A DNA stretch of 64,000 bases from Chloroflexota bacterium (GCA_013388855.1 JACAEM010000007.1:1-64000); one strand, 5' to 3'; positions 25,725 to 35,438 are shown, numbered from the stretch's first letter. A program made the numbers and translations. Notes: generated by a model from the letters alone, not told the origin.

Positions 25725-26885
25725 TTATTCTTCCACAACGGCCGCTTCCACCGATTGGATGGGCGGTAGAAAATCTGCCATGAGTTCCCAACTGTCGCCT
25801 GAGTCGCGGCTGTAAAACAATTGACCGGTGTTTGTCCCAACGTAAACTCCGGCATCTTCGAAGTTGTCGGTGGCCATTGCTTCGCGCAGGACGACCAGAT
25901 GCGCTTTTTCTGGCAATCCTTTTGTCATACGTTCCCACGTTTCGCCCGCATCATGGCTGCGCCATACGGAGAATTTCCCGTCCACGCTCATACGATACTC
26001 GTCGCTTTCCTCAAGGGCGATGTAGATTGTGCGAGGATCGGTCGGATGCACCGCAATCGGGAATCCAAATCTCGAAGGCAATTTCCCTTCACCGATGTCG
26101 GTCCAATCTTCCCCGGCGTTGTCGCTGCGATAGACGCCGCAATGATTCTGTTGGAACAGCACATTGGGGTTTGCGGGATGCATCGCCATTTTATGCACAC
26201 ACTGTCCGAACTCGGGGTATTTATTTGGCATGAAATCGGCGCGTACATTCTTGTTGTGAGGGAACCATGTCTTGCCGCCATCGTCGGTGCGGTAGCAACC
26301 CGCGGCTGAGACGGCAATATACATGCGGTTCAAGTTGGTCGGGTCGAGCAGGATGGTGTGCAGGGTCAGCCCCCCTGCGCCGGGATTCCATTGTCCGCGC
26401 TGGGGATGGTCAAATAACGCCTCGTTCAATTCCCACGTCTCGCCGCGATCTTTGGAAACGAAGAGGGAGGCGGGTTGGGCGCCAGCATACAGCATATGGG
26501 GTTCGTCCGCGCGCCCGGGAGTGATATTCCAGACTTTGATCATTTTCTCCGGGACCTCTTTGATGCTCTCACCGCTTTCCGAACGGAACGCCTCATCCAT
26601 GGTGCTGGCGGGTCTGCCGGACCTGGATGGGCGCGTGAGGAGCGGCACCTGTTTTGCCTGCGTCCAGGTTTTGCCGAGATCGTCCGAATAGTGGGTGGTT
26701 GGACCATAAACGAAATGTGCCGCCGCGGCATGCAGACGCTGGTCGCGTGGATCGAGTTGCATGTGCATCACGTTCCAGCTTTTGAAGTGTATTTCGTCTG
26801 TCCGCCATTTTTTGCGTTGCTTGTCACTGCTGAAGATGAAACCGCCCTTATTCGTGCCAACGAAGACCAGTACCTTTTTGCTCAT
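25725..26885 (-). CDS. BNR/sortilin-like repeat (beta-propeller) protein
   Basis: A 386-residue cytoplasmic-looking beta-propeller. Repeated Asp-box/BNR motifs are visible: SDDLGKTW, SKDRGETW, TDDGGKTW, SDNAGEDW, SHDAGETW, SRDSGDSW. Such YVTN/VPS10-like propellers are often annotated as exo-alpha-sialidase or glycosyl hydrolase, but no catalytic triad is recognisable. The start at 26885 has AAAGGAAC upstream and gives the MSKKVLVFVGTNKGGF opening typical of this family. No signal peptide. Confidence 0.82.
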   Translation of the reverse strand: MSKKVLVFVGTNKGGFIFSSDKQRKKWRTDEIHFKSWNVMHMQLDPRDQRLHAAAAHFVYGPTTHYSDDLGKTWTQAKQVPLLTRPSRSGRPASTMDEAFRSESGESIKEVPEKMIKVWNITPGRADEPHMLYAGAQPASLFVSKDRGETWELNEALFDHPQRGQWNPGAGGLTLHTILLDPTNLNRMYIAVSAAGCYRTDDGGKTWFPHNKNVRADFMPNKYPEFGQCVHKMAMHPANPNVLFQQNHCGVYRSDNAGEDWTDIGEGKLPSRFGFPIAVHPTDPRTIYIALEESDEYRMSVDGKFSVWRSHDAGETWERMTKGLPEKAHLVVLREAMATDNFEDAGVYVGTNTGQLFYSRDSGDSWELMADFLPPIQSVEAAVVEE

Positions 26886-27113
26886 GGATAAAGTTCCTTT
26901 CGTTGTAACCAGAATAAATGTTCTAATTATTCTACCACAAAATATCCTCTGACATATTGTGGACTTGTCCAACGGGTGGTCAGCAGGGCGGCCTGATAGC
27001 GGAAGCAGGTTCCAGTGGCGTGCGAAACGTTGTTTCCAAAGTATCGGTAAACCCGAAGGGCTATTGCGATAACCTGTTCGACAGATTATTATCCTCACGC
27101 AAAGGAGGAGAGT

Positions 27114-27866
27114 ATGAGACATCGCCTGTGGATCGTTTTTGTTGCCCTGGGATTGGCTGCCTGCAATTTGCCTGCCACCCAGGTGACCTCGACGCCCTTT
27201 CCCACACTGCTGCTTGATACGCCGACATCAAGCTTCTCTACTCCCACGCTTGTCCCCATGGAAACTCTTTTGGCGATTCCCTCCCCCACCGTTACATCCA
27301 CCTCCACGCCGGGCGTTTCCCTCGCTTCTCCCATCGACCAGCCTGTCAATTGCCGGTACGGCCCCAGTACCGCCTATTCGGTTGTGGGCGGACTGGAATT
27401 GGGTCAACAGGCGGAGGTTGTTGGCAGGAGCGCCGATTCAAGCTGGTGGTATGTAAGAAACCCATCTAATCCCTCCACGTATTGCTGGCTTTTCGCCAGT
27501 GTGACCGAAGCATCCGGAGACCTTGAAGGTCTCCCGGTGGTGAGTCCGCCGGTTGCTATTGTGGAGAGGATTGACGTGAGTGTGAATCCGATCTCCATGG
27601 ACGTGGGATGCGGGTCTTTTCCGCATTATGTTACCGCAACTGCCACGATATTCACCAACGGTCCGACAAATTTGCTCTGGCGCTGGGAGACCAGCCTGAA
27701 CGAGGTCATCGAAAAGGAATCGCTTCTTTATCTGGAGGGCGGGTCCCAGACTGTCCAGGAATATTACAGGGTGAATTCGTCCGGGGATTATTGGATACAG
27801 GTACACATCCTTTCCCCGAACGATACGACGGGCAGGGCATATTTCAAGATTACCTGTACACCCTGA
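27114..27866 (+). CDS. Lipoprotein with Thr/Pro linker and SH3-like domain
   Basis: A 250-residue predicted lipoprotein. The signal peptide ends at lipobox LAAC (Cys about residue 17), followed by a Thr/Ser/Pro-rich stalk (about residues 20-70) and a bacterial SH3-type domain (CRYGPSTAYSVVGGLELGQQAEVVGR...WWYV). A C-terminal Ig-like region ends the protein. It is probably anchored on the outer face of the cytoplasmic membrane. AAAGGAGGAGAG is a strong ribosome-binding site. A good terminator follows. Confidence 0.85.
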   Translation: MRHRLWIVFVALGLAACNLPATQVTSTPFPTLLLDTPTSSFSTPTLVPMETLLAIPSPTVTSTSTPGVSLASPIDQPVNCRYGPSTAYSVVGGLELGQQAEVVGRSADSSWWYVRNPSNPSTYCWLFASVTEASGDLEGLPVVSPPVAIVERIDVSVNPISMDVGCGSFPHYVTATATIFTNGPTNLLWRWETSLNEVIEKESLLYLEGGSQTVQEYYRVNSSGDYWIQVHILSPNDTTGRAYFKITCTP

Positions 27867-27881
27867 TCGATATTTCCTGCA

Positions 27882-27912
27882 AGCGGCAGTCTGCCCAGAC
27901 TGCCGCTTTTTT
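27882..27912 (+). terminator. Intrinsic terminator
   Basis: 12-bp stem AGCGGCAGTCTG (27882-27893) / CAGACTGCCGCT (27896-27907) followed by TTTTTT, after the SH3 lipoprotein gene. Confidence 0.88.
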
Positions 27913-27959
27913 CATTCTTTCGTCACGTTATTGTAGGGCAATGAAGCGTTGACCTGTTA

Positions 27960-27965
27960 TATAAT
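27960..27965 (+). promoter_or_regulatory. -10 element of the sensor-kinase unit
   Basis: Consensus TATAAT 17 nt before the ATG at 27983, with GAGGTG as ribosome-binding site between. No clear -35. Confidence 0.45.
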
Positions 27966-27982
27966 CCTGTTTAAGAGGTGTC

Positions 27983-30900
27983 ATGATCTTTAAGTGGTTC
28001 AGGAAAAATTTCTTTATCCCGTATCAGTTCGATAACGACGAAGATGTTTTTTTGGCAAATCTGCTGCGCGCCATTACACTTTGGGGCATCCCGGTTCTGC
28101 TGGCAGTGATCGTGTTTCTTACACTGGCAGGGGATGTTTCGTATGGTACGCAGATTTCCCTTGTTATTCTGGTTTTTCTCTTCCTGTTCAGTCAATTTTC
28201 CATTCGAAAAGGGTACCTTCGGTCGACCAGCATGGCGTTAATGCTTGCTGCCTGGGCTTCCATCACTGTTACCGCATGGGGCGCTGAAGGATTGCAGGAT
28301 GCCTCCTTGATTGGGTACCTGACCATTGTATTTGCCTCCAGCATTCTTCTCGGGAATTTCGAGACGATTTTCTTTTTTATCATCAGTATTATTTTCATCT
28401 GGGGACTGGCTTATGCTGAGGCGGTTGGTCTGCGCGGCGTGGGCGGTGGGAATCCGTATGATGCCGCCCGGGAACTGACCTTCAGTTTTTTTATCTCAGG
28501 GCTTGTCATTCACTTCATCGTAACTGCCTTGCGAAGAATGCTTCGACAGGGTGAATCGGAGCTCAAAGAACGCCTGCGGACCGAAGCCACCCTGCGCCAA
28601 CAGACTGTCTATTTGAATTCCCTCCATGAGATTGCTCTGGGGATTATCAACCGTCTTGAAACCCGACCGCTGTTGGAGTCCATATTGATCAAAGCCTGTG
28701 AGTTGGTGGGCACCAGGGATGGGCTGATTGAACTTGTCATTCCAGACGGTTCCGCTTTGAAATTGGAGGTGGGAGTGGGGGTGATGACGCCTTATGAAGG
28801 ACAACTGACCAGTAAAGACCAGGGGTTGACAGGAAAGGTTTGGGCAAGCGGGCAGACGATGATTGTCAATAATTATGCCGAATGGGAATATCGTTCGAGG
28901 AAAATGGCGGAAAATATTCATGCGATTATCGGTCTGCCGTTGATGTCTGGGGAACAAATCATTGGTGTTCTCGCGTTGACCTACCTGGAGGAAGACAGGG
29001 AATTTTCGAAGGAACAGGTCACAGTGTTGGAGAGATTCGCCGCTCTGGCGTCCCTCGCAATCGATAATGCCCGCCTTTATGAGGATTCTCAAAGGGAATT
29101 GATGGAACGTCGGTCGACGGAAAAGGCGCTTCGCGAGAGCGAGGAACGCTTCAGAAAAGTCTTTCAATCCAGCCCGGTAGCTATTTGCATCACCACCCTG
29201 GAGGAGGGGATACTGCTGGATGCCAACTATGCCTATTGGGAACTGACTGGTTATGACCCCAACGAGGCCGTGGGGAGAAGCGCTGAAGAACTTAAGATAC
29301 GGGATATTCCTGTGGATCGTGAAGAATTTATTGGGAAATTACGGCAAAAAGGGTCGTTGTTTAATCCTGATAATCATTTATTTCGAGCCGATGGCAGTTT
29401 GAAACACATTATTTCCTTTTATGAACTGATCCAGATCGGCGAGGATGAATGTGTCCTTGCGATGTTTTATGACATGAGCGCCCAGCGGGAAACGATGCAG
29501 GCGCTCAGGCAAAGCGAGGGGCGAACCCGTGCCCTGCTGGAAGCCATGCCTGATATGATCATGGAACTTTCAAAGGAGGGAAAGATTATTAACATGATTC
29601 CGCCGAAGGGGATGGAAAAATCCATGCCGGTGGAGGGGTTCATTGGCAAACATATCGGCGAAATCCTCTCTCCGACAGCGGCATCACAAACTCTTTTTGC
29701 ACTGGAGCGTGTCATCTCCACCGGACACATGAGTGTTTTCGAGTTCGAGGAACAGATGGGGGAAAATACTCAGGTGATGGAGGCGCGCATTGTTTCCAGC
29801 TCGCCCGACACAGTGGTAATGCTTGTTCGGGATATCACCCAGCGCAAGTGGATCGAGACTGAACGGGAGAGAATCATTGAACAGCTTGAGACCAATAATG
29901 CAGAGATCGAAACGCTGCGCGAGAGTTTGACGAGTCTGGTAGGCACTTTTGAATTTTCGGAGATCGTTCAACATATTCTGGACCAGATCCGGCGGGTCAT
30001 CCCCTACGACACCGCCTCCGTTTGGCGCGTGGAAGGTGACCGGCAGAAGTTTATTGTCGGGCGTGACTTGCCTCCCGAAATGCATCCCGGTGTTGAGTTT
30101 ATTACCGATCAGTCGAATTCCGCCCTTCCGATCATCAAAGGGGAAGTCCCATATATTCTGAATAATTTTGTTCAGGATGAATTATCCGATTTTCAGGCCC
30201 CGCCGCACACGTATGTCAATTCGTGGCTTGCAATCCCTTTGAAAACCCGCGGCAGGATCATTGGCTTGATTGCCCTGGATGGAAGGCAAAAAAACCAATT
30301 CACAGAACACCATGCCAAACTCGCCGTGATCTTTGCAAACCAGGTTGCCATTGCGCTCGATAACGCGCAACTATTTCTTGACCTGCAAACCGAACTAGAG
30401 AACCGCAAAGCACTTATTGCCGAACTCAAGGAAAAAAACGCCGAAGCAGAGACCCTGCGCGAAAGCGCCGCGATTGTGGCGGAGACGCTCGAAAGAAAGG
30501 AGACCATCGAGCGCATTCTTGAACAATTGGAACGTGTCATCCCATATGACAGCGCCTCCGTTCAACTGGTAAACGGCAATATGCTGGAGATTGTCAGCGC
30601 ACGCGGATTTGACATGGGCGCTATCGCAGCGGCCAGCAAATTTGAAATCAATGAGAATGAACCTGCCTATCCTGTTTTGTGCGGTGAACTCCCCTACGTG
30701 CTTTTCGATGATGTCCAGGCTTCCTATTCGGCGTTTACAGAGCCGGTTCACAACAAGATCCATGCCTGGATGGCGGTGCCAATGAAAGTGAAAGGAAGGG
30801 TTATCGGCATTATCGCGCTGGATGGTCATCGAATTGGACAATTCACCGAAAAGCATGCCCAACTGGCTGTGACCTATGCCAGTCAGGTCGCCATTGCCCT

Positions 30901-31681
30901 GGAAAATGCACGCCTCTTTTCGGACCTTCAGACTGAACTCGCGGCACGAAAGAGCCTCATCGCTGAATTGGAGTCCAAGAACAAGGAGCTCGAACGCTTC
31001 ACCTATACGGTTTCCCATGACCTGAAATCGCCGTTGTTTACGATACGCGGCTTTTTGGGCTATCTCGAACAGGATGTCCTCGCTGGGGATCATGAAAGGG
31101 TGAAATCGGACATGAGGCGTATCATAGACGCCACCGACAAGATGCAATTGCTTCTGAACGAATTGCTCGAACTTTCGCGCGTAGGGCGGTTGAGGAATGA
31201 ATCGGTCTATGTTCCATTTGAAGAATTGGCGCGGGAAGCCGTGGAATTGGTCCAGGGACGAATCATGAAACGCGGGATCGTGGTACAGATCGCCCCGAAT
31301 CTGCCGGTTGTCCATGGCGACAGGCAGCGATTGTTGGAAGTGTTACAAAACCTGGTCGATAATGCCGCCAAGTTCATGGGGGACCAGGCGGAACCGCGCA
31401 TCGAGATTGGGCAGAGCGGAGAGGAGGGGGGCAAACCTGTTTTTTATGTGAAAGATAACGGTGTCGGTATCCCGTCGGAACATTACGACAGGATCTTCGG
31501 GTTGTTCAATAAATTGGATGTCAAGACCGAAGGCACGGGAATTGGACTCGCCCTCGTTAAGAGAATCGTCGAAGTGCACGGGGGCAGGATTTGGGTCCAG
31601 AGCGAAGCGGGATTGGGTTCCACGTTCTTCTTTACGTTGCCGGTGGCGCCCGCCGTTGAAAACAAAATGACCGGAGCCTGA
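27983..31681 (+). CDS. Large multi-sensor (PAS/GAF) histidine kinase
   Basis: A 1232-residue membrane-bound sensor kinase. Order: about six transmembrane helices (residues 25-190), GAF (about 205-360), two PAS domains (about 385-620), two further homologous GAF domains (about 640-985), HisKA dimerisation domain with phospho-acceptor H1012 in VSHDLKSP, and an ATPase domain with N box (NLVDNAAKF), G1 (VKDNGVGI) and G2 (GTGIGLAL). No receiver domain. The following kinase gene starts 3 bp after the stop. The stimulus is unknown; GAF domains may bind small molecules or light/redox cofactors. Confidence 0.9.
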   Translation: MIFKWFRKNFFIPYQFDNDEDVFLANLLRAITLWGIPVLLAVIVFLTLAGDVSYGTQISLVILVFLFLFSQFSIRKGYLRSTSMALMLAAWASITVTAWGAEGLQDASLIGYLTIVFASSILLGNFETIFFFIISIIFIWGLAYAEAVGLRGVGGGNPYDAARELTFSFFISGLVIHFIVTALRRMLRQGESELKERLRTEATLRQQTVYLNSLHEIALGIINRLETRPLLESILIKACELVGTRDGLIELVIPDGSALKLEVGVGVMTPYEGQLTSKDQGLTGKVWASGQTMIVNNYAEWEYRSRKMAENIHAIIGLPLMSGEQIIGVLALTYLEEDREFSKEQVTVLERFAALASLAIDNARLYEDSQRELMERRSTEKALRESEERFRKVFQSSPVAICITTLEEGILLDANYAYWELTGYDPNEAVGRSAEELKIRDIPVDREEFIGKLRQKGSLFNPDNHLFRADGSLKHIISFYELIQIGEDECVLAMFYDMSAQRETMQALRQSEGRTRALLEAMPDMIMELSKEGKIINMIPPKGMEKSMPVEGFIGKHIGEILSPTAASQTLFALERVISTGHMSVFEFEEQMGENTQVMEARIVSSSPDTVVMLVRDITQRKWIETERERIIEQLETNNAEIETLRESLTSLVGTFEFSEIVQHILDQIRRVIPYDTASVWRVEGDRQKFIVGRDLPPEMHPGVEFITDQSNSALPIIKGEVPYILNNFVQDELSDFQAPPHTYVNSWLAIPLKTRGRIIGLIALDGRQKNQFTEHHAKLAVIFANQVAIALDNAQLFLDLQTELENRKALIAELKEKNAEAETLRESAAIVAETLERKETIERILEQLERVIPYDSASVQLVNGNMLEIVSARGFDMGAIAAASKFEINENEPAYPVLCGELPYVLFDDVQASYSAFTEPVHNKIHAWMAVPMKVKGRVIGIIALDGHRIGQFTEKHAQLAVTYASQVAIALENARLFSDLQTELAARKSLIAELESKNKELERFTYTVSHDLKSPLFTIRGFLGYLEQDVLAGDHERVKSDMRRIIDATDKMQLLLNELLELSRVGRLRNESVYVPFEELAREAVELVQGRIMKRGIVVQIAPNLPVVHGDRQRLLEVLQNLVDNAAKFMGDQAEPRIEIGQSGEEGGKPVFYVKDNGVGIPSEHYDRIFGLFNKLDVKTEGTGIGLALVKRIVEVHGGRIWVQSEAGLGSTFFFTLPVAPAVENKMTGA

Positions 31682-31684
31682 TCC

Positions 31685-33037
31685 ATGTCGAATCGGATCA
31701 TTAACTTCTTCAAAGGTGCAGGACGGAGCAGGGCCGACTTTCGCCGGAGTGAAGCCATCCTGACCATTGTGGCAGATGCCGCCAATTCGTTCCTCAAGAC
31801 CTCGGGATGGAGCCCGGAGGATTGGGACCAGGAAATCAATACACTTCTTGAGCGGTTGGGTGCAACGATACATGCCAGTCATGTGTATATCTTTGAAAAC
31901 CATCCATCGCCGACCGGCGATCCTCTGATGACGATCCGTTACGAATGGACCGCTCCGGGGCTCGAAAGCGACCTTGGGAACCCCCGTTACGTGAACAAAC
32001 CCTTGGACGAGGATTATATTGAAAGTTGGGACCTTCAAATTCGACGCGGCGAACCTTTCATTGGAGATTTGAATCACATCAGTCTGGAGGAGATGAGCGT
32101 CCTCGACCGGAACGGTATCAAAGCGCTGCTGGATGTGCCGATCATGATCGATGGGTCATGGTGGGGTGTGATTGGTTTCGATGATGTGATGGAATCCAGA
32201 AAATGGTCTGGCGCGGAGGTGGATGCCTTGGTTGCTGCTGCCAATTTCATTGGCGCCGCCATCAAGCGGCAACAATTGGATGCCATGCTCCAAAACGAAC
32301 TTCATCAGCGCAAGCGTTTGATCGAAGAACTCGAGGCGAAAAATGCTGAATTGGAACGATTTTCCTACACTGTATCACACGACCTCCGCGCGCCGCTTGT
32401 GACGATCAGGGGATTTTTAGGTTACCTCGAACGCAACGCACGGCTTGGAAATATGAACAGTTTTGAAAGAGACCTGCGCCGCATCGAGTCTGCCACAGAC
32501 AGAATGGATGACCTCCTGAAAGGATTGCTCGAACTATCCCGAATCGGCAGGCTGATTAATGCCCCCGGCAAGGTCTCATTCAGAGCGCTGGCTGAGGAGG
32601 CGGCTGAGATTGTGCATGGTCAACTGGAGGCGCGTCGCGTTACGCTTCGGATTCAGCCGGACCTGCCCATCGTGTACGGAGACAGGGCGCGCCTGGTGGA
32701 GGCTCTGCAAAACCTCATCGAAAATGCCATCAAATACATGGGCGACCAGAAAAAACCGTTGATCGAGATCGGCATGAATGGTCGGGATAACGTAGATGCC
32801 CCCATCTTCTTTGTTCGTGATAACGGCGTGGGGATCGCTCCTGAATATCACGAGCGCATCTTCCGGCTGTTCGACAAATTGGACGTTTCGACAGACGGGA
32901 CAGGCATCGGACTTGCTCTCGTGAAGCGGATCATCGAATTTCACGGAGGCAGGATCTGGGTCGAGAGTGAAGCGGGAGTGGGCTCCACCTTCCTCTTCAC
33001 GCTTCCATCCGGGCTGGAGCCTGATTCCGTTATATAA
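31685..33037 (+). CDS. GAF-domain histidine kinase
   Basis: A 450-residue soluble kinase: N-terminal GAF (about residues 15-205), coiled linker, HisKA with H232 in VSHDLRAP, and an ATPase domain (NLIENAIKY, VRDNGVGI, GTGIGLAL). The kinase core is closely similar to that of the preceding protein, suggesting local duplication with loss of the membrane and PAS parts. It lies 3 bp after the first kinase, so both are probably made together and may signal to a common, unlinked response regulator. Confidence 0.88.
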   Translation: MSNRIINFFKGAGRSRADFRRSEAILTIVADAANSFLKTSGWSPEDWDQEINTLLERLGATIHASHVYIFENHPSPTGDPLMTIRYEWTAPGLESDLGNPRYVNKPLDEDYIESWDLQIRRGEPFIGDLNHISLEEMSVLDRNGIKALLDVPIMIDGSWWGVIGFDDVMESRKWSGAEVDALVAAANFIGAAIKRQQLDAMLQNELHQRKRLIEELEAKNAELERFSYTVSHDLRAPLVTIRGFLGYLERNARLGNMNSFERDLRRIESATDRMDDLLKGLLELSRIGRLINAPGKVSFRALAEEAAEIVHGQLEARRVTLRIQPDLPIVYGDRARLVEALQNLIENAIKYMGDQKKPLIEIGMNGRDNVDAPIFFVRDNGVGIAPEYHERIFRLFDKLDVSTDGTGIGLALVKRIIEFHGGRIWVESEAGVGSTFLFTLPSGLEPDSVI

Positions 33038-33038
33038 T
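33033..33038 (+). promoter_or_regulatory. -10 element of the downstream cassette
   Basis: TATAAT overlaps the stop of the kinase gene, 29 nt before the ATG at 33067; CCGGAG lies between as ribosome-binding site. Confidence 0.45.
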
Positions 33039-33066
33039 ATCATCATCTCATCCCGGAGCGTTGTTC

Positions 33067-33972
33067 ATGAAAAGAGCGGTAAGCATCAGTATCGGTTCAT
33101 CCAGGCGCAATAAGGCTGTGGAAGTGACCCTGCTTGGTGAAAAGGTCAGCATCGAACGCATCGGCACCGATGGCGACATGGAAGCCGCCGCCATGAAATA
33201 CAAGGAACTCGACGGAACGGTGGACGCCTTTGGCGTCGGCGGCGCGGACTTGGGCGCGCTGGTGGACGGCAAGTTCTACCCCTTTCACTCCGTCCAGCCA
33301 ATGGTGCGCTTCGTAAAAAAAACGCCGTTGGTGGATGGCGGCGGCTTGAAAAACACCCTCGAAAACAAGGCGCCTGCTTTTCTCGACAAAAAAATCGGCG
33401 ACTACATCCGTCAGCACGGGCGCAAGGTCTTTGTCACCCTCGGCGTGGACCGCTGGGGCCTGTCCAAATCCTTTGTTGAGGCGGGCTATGAGGTTGTATT
33501 CGGCGACCTGATGTTTGCTCTGGGTGTGCCCATTCCCATCCATACCATGAATGGATTGCGCACCCTGGCAAAGTTAATGATTCCCATCGTCACGCGCTTT
33601 CCCTTTGAGTGGCTCTATCCTACCGGGGAAAAACAGGAGGAGCGCATCCCTAAGTATGAAAAATACTATCACTGGGCCACCGTCGTTGCCGGCGATTGTC
33701 ACTACGTCAAACGACACATGCCAGAAGACATGCAGGGTAAAGTGGTCGTCACCAACACCACCACACCCGAAGATGTGGAATTGTTTAAGAAATGCGGTGT
33801 GAAATATCTTGTCACCACCACACCCGTCCTGGATGGGCGCTCGTTTGGCACGAACATGATGGAAGCCGCACTGGTGGCGGTCTCTGGCAAGGGGCGTCCG
33901 CTTACCTGGGCTGAATTAACCGAATTGCTCGATAAACTCGGCTTCGAGCCTCAATTACAGGAGTTAAATTAA
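33067..33972 (+). CDS. Quinate/shikimate-5-dehydrogenase-like protein
   Basis: A 301-residue protein matching a small family annotated quinate 5-dehydrogenase in Chloroflexota and other thermophile-related bacteria. Distinctive segments are TVDAFGVGGADLG, VFVTLGVDRWGLS and VVVTNTTTPEDVE. It lacks an obvious GxGxxG NAD loop at the N-terminus, so the dehydrogenase label is weak. The gene opens a tight cassette: nucleotidyltransferase 3 bp later, PAP2 phosphatase overlapping that by 4 nt. The context hints at a nucleotide-activated polyol or lipid headgroup pathway (inference). Confidence 0.6.
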   Translation: MKRAVSISIGSSRRNKAVEVTLLGEKVSIERIGTDGDMEAAAMKYKELDGTVDAFGVGGADLGALVDGKFYPFHSVQPMVRFVKKTPLVDGGGLKNTLENKAPAFLDKKIGDYIRQHGRKVFVTLGVDRWGLSKSFVEAGYEVVFGDLMFALGVPIPIHTMNGLRTLAKLMIPIVTRFPFEWLYPTGEKQEERIPKYEKYYHWATVVAGDCHYVKRHMPEDMQGKVVVTNTTTPEDVELFKKCGVKYLVTTTPVLDGRSFGTNMMEAALVAVSGKGRPLTWAELTELLDKLGFEPQLQELN

Positions 33973-33974
33973 TC

Positions 33975-34850
33975 ATGGATGCAATCGTAACCGCAGGCGG
34001 AATTCCGCAACCTGACGACCCCCTTTACCTGTACTCTCATGGAGATTCAAAAGCGTTGATCGATGTTGCCGGTAAACCCATGATCCAGTGGGTGCTGGAC
34101 GCGCTTGGCGATGCAAAAAGCGTGGATAATGTCATCGTGATCGGGTTGTCTGCCAAGACCGGTGTGACCTGCAAGAAGCCCATGTACTTCGTCTCCAATC
34201 AGGGGCGCATGCTGGCGAACATCGTCGCCGGTGTCAATAAGGCTCTCGAATTGAATCGGAAGAATCAGTATGTGCTGATCGTCTCTTCCGACATCCCGGC
34301 GCTCAAACCGGAGATGGTGGACTGGCTTGTGGAAACCTGCATGCAAACAAAGGATGATCTGTATTATGGCGTCTGTCCGCGCGAAGTCATGGAAGCGCGC
34401 TTCCCCAATTCCAAACGTACCTATACAAAGTTAAAGGACATGGAAGTATGCGGGGCGGATATCAACATCTCGCACGTCCGCATGGCGACGGAACACCTCG
34501 ATACTTGGGAAGCCTTGATGGGCAGTCGCAAGAGTCCGTTGCGGCAGGCGATGATTGTTGGCTTGGGCACCTTGTTCGCCTACCTCACCCGAAGCGACAC
34601 ACTGGAGGAAATGGTCCAGCGTATTTCCAACCGTATCGGGATCAAAGGACGCGCCATTCAATGGTCCCATGCCGAACCTTGCATGGATGTGGATAAGCCT
34701 CACCAGCTCGAACTCCTGCGCGAAGACCTCGCAAAACAACAACGGAAAGAGGTTGTGAAAGCCAGGCGTTCCGCCGCAAAACCCGCCGCCAAAAAGAAAC
34801 CTGCTGTGAAAAAGAAACCCGGCGAGAAAGCGAAGACAAAAGCCGGATGA
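33975..34850 (+). CDS. NTP-transferase (MobA-like) with basic Ala/Lys/Pro tail
   Basis: A 291-residue nucleotidyltransferase. The N-terminus has the GT-A-type NTP-binding start (AIVTAGGIPQ) and metal-binding Asp in VSSDIPALKPEM; the middle domain ends with a helical part. The final 30 residues are rich in Lys, Ala and Pro, like histone-H1-type tails, and may bind nucleic acid or acidic lipids. The sugar or polyol phosphate substrate cannot be told. It lies between the dehydrogenase-like gene and PAP2. Confidence 0.8.
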   Translation: MDAIVTAGGIPQPDDPLYLYSHGDSKALIDVAGKPMIQWVLDALGDAKSVDNVIVIGLSAKTGVTCKKPMYFVSNQGRMLANIVAGVNKALELNRKNQYVLIVSSDIPALKPEMVDWLVETCMQTKDDLYYGVCPREVMEARFPNSKRTYTKLKDMEVCGADINISHVRMATEHLDTWEALMGSRKSPLRQAMIVGLGTLFAYLTRSDTLEEMVQRISNRIGIKGRAIQWSHAEPCMDVDKPHQLELLREDLAKQQRKEVVKARRSAAKPAAKKKPAVKKKPGEKAKTKAG

Positions 34851-35407
34851 AGTTACGCTCCATTCTGGAATGGGATGCCCGTCTCTCCGACAAAATGCGC
34901 GTGGCTGAAAAGCCAGGCGCATTGCGCGCTATTGCGGTCTTTTTCGCCCACTCCGGCGACTCCTGGTTTTGGGGCGCGGCGTTGATCATCGCCTGGTTCC
35001 TGAGCAACTCGCCGTGGAAGGAATGGGAATCGGTGGAATTCCTCGGCATTAGCCTGCTGGCGGTTCTGGTCATGGGAATCAAATTTCTCGTGCGAAGGAG
35101 GCGTCCCGAAGGGGAGTGGGGCGGCATCTACCGCAATACTGACCCGCACTCGTTTCCCTCCGGGCACGCGGCGCGATCCTTTTTGATTGCCACCCTCGCC
35201 GTGGGCCTTGTCCCCGGCTGGCTGGCGGTGGTCTTGTGGATCTGGGCGCCGTTGGTCGCGGTTGCGCGCGTGGCAATGGGCGTGCATTATCTTTCCGATG
35301 TGGTGGCAGGCGCCCTGCTGGGCATCATATGCGGGTGGATCGGCTTGCAAATCTACGAGCCGATTTTCCTGTGGGTATCGAACCTCATCGGTTTTTCTTT
35401 CTGGTAA
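34847..35407 (+). CDS. PAP2 family phosphatase
   Basis: A 186-residue integral membrane phosphatase with about five helices and the three PAP2 motifs: KFLVRRRRP (K-x6-RP), PSGH (residues about 102-105) and RVAMGVHYLSDVVAG (R-x5-H-x3-D). It removes phosphate from lipid or isoprenoid (di)phosphates on the outer side of the membrane. It overlaps the nucleotidyltransferase by 4 nt (ATGA), so the three-gene cassette is translationally coupled; a lipid headgroup pathway ending in dephosphorylation is a reasonable guess. Confidence 0.88.
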   Translation: MKLRSILEWDARLSDKMRVAEKPGALRAIAVFFAHSGDSWFWGAALIIAWFLSNSPWKEWESVEFLGISLLAVLVMGIKFLVRRRRPEGEWGGIYRNTDPHSFPSGHAARSFLIATLAVGLVPGWLAVVLWIWAPLVAVARVAMGVHYLSDVVAGALLGIICGWIGLQIYEPIFLWVSNLIGFSFW

Positions 35408-35411
35408 AAAT

Positions 35412-35436
35412 CGGCGCAAGCGAAAACCTTGCGCCG
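35412..35436. terminator. Bidirectional terminator
   Basis: Stem CGGCGCAAG (35412-35420) / CTTGCGCCG (35428-35436) with A-rich left flank and T-rich right flank, between PAP2 (+) and DinB (-). Confidence 0.7.
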
Positions 35437-35438
35437 TA

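Noticed and set aside
30395-31315. Long minus-strand open frame (306 codons) opposite the large sensor kinase
   Set aside because: Shadow of a clear kinase coding region with intact HisKA/ATPase motifs; no start signal or known domain.
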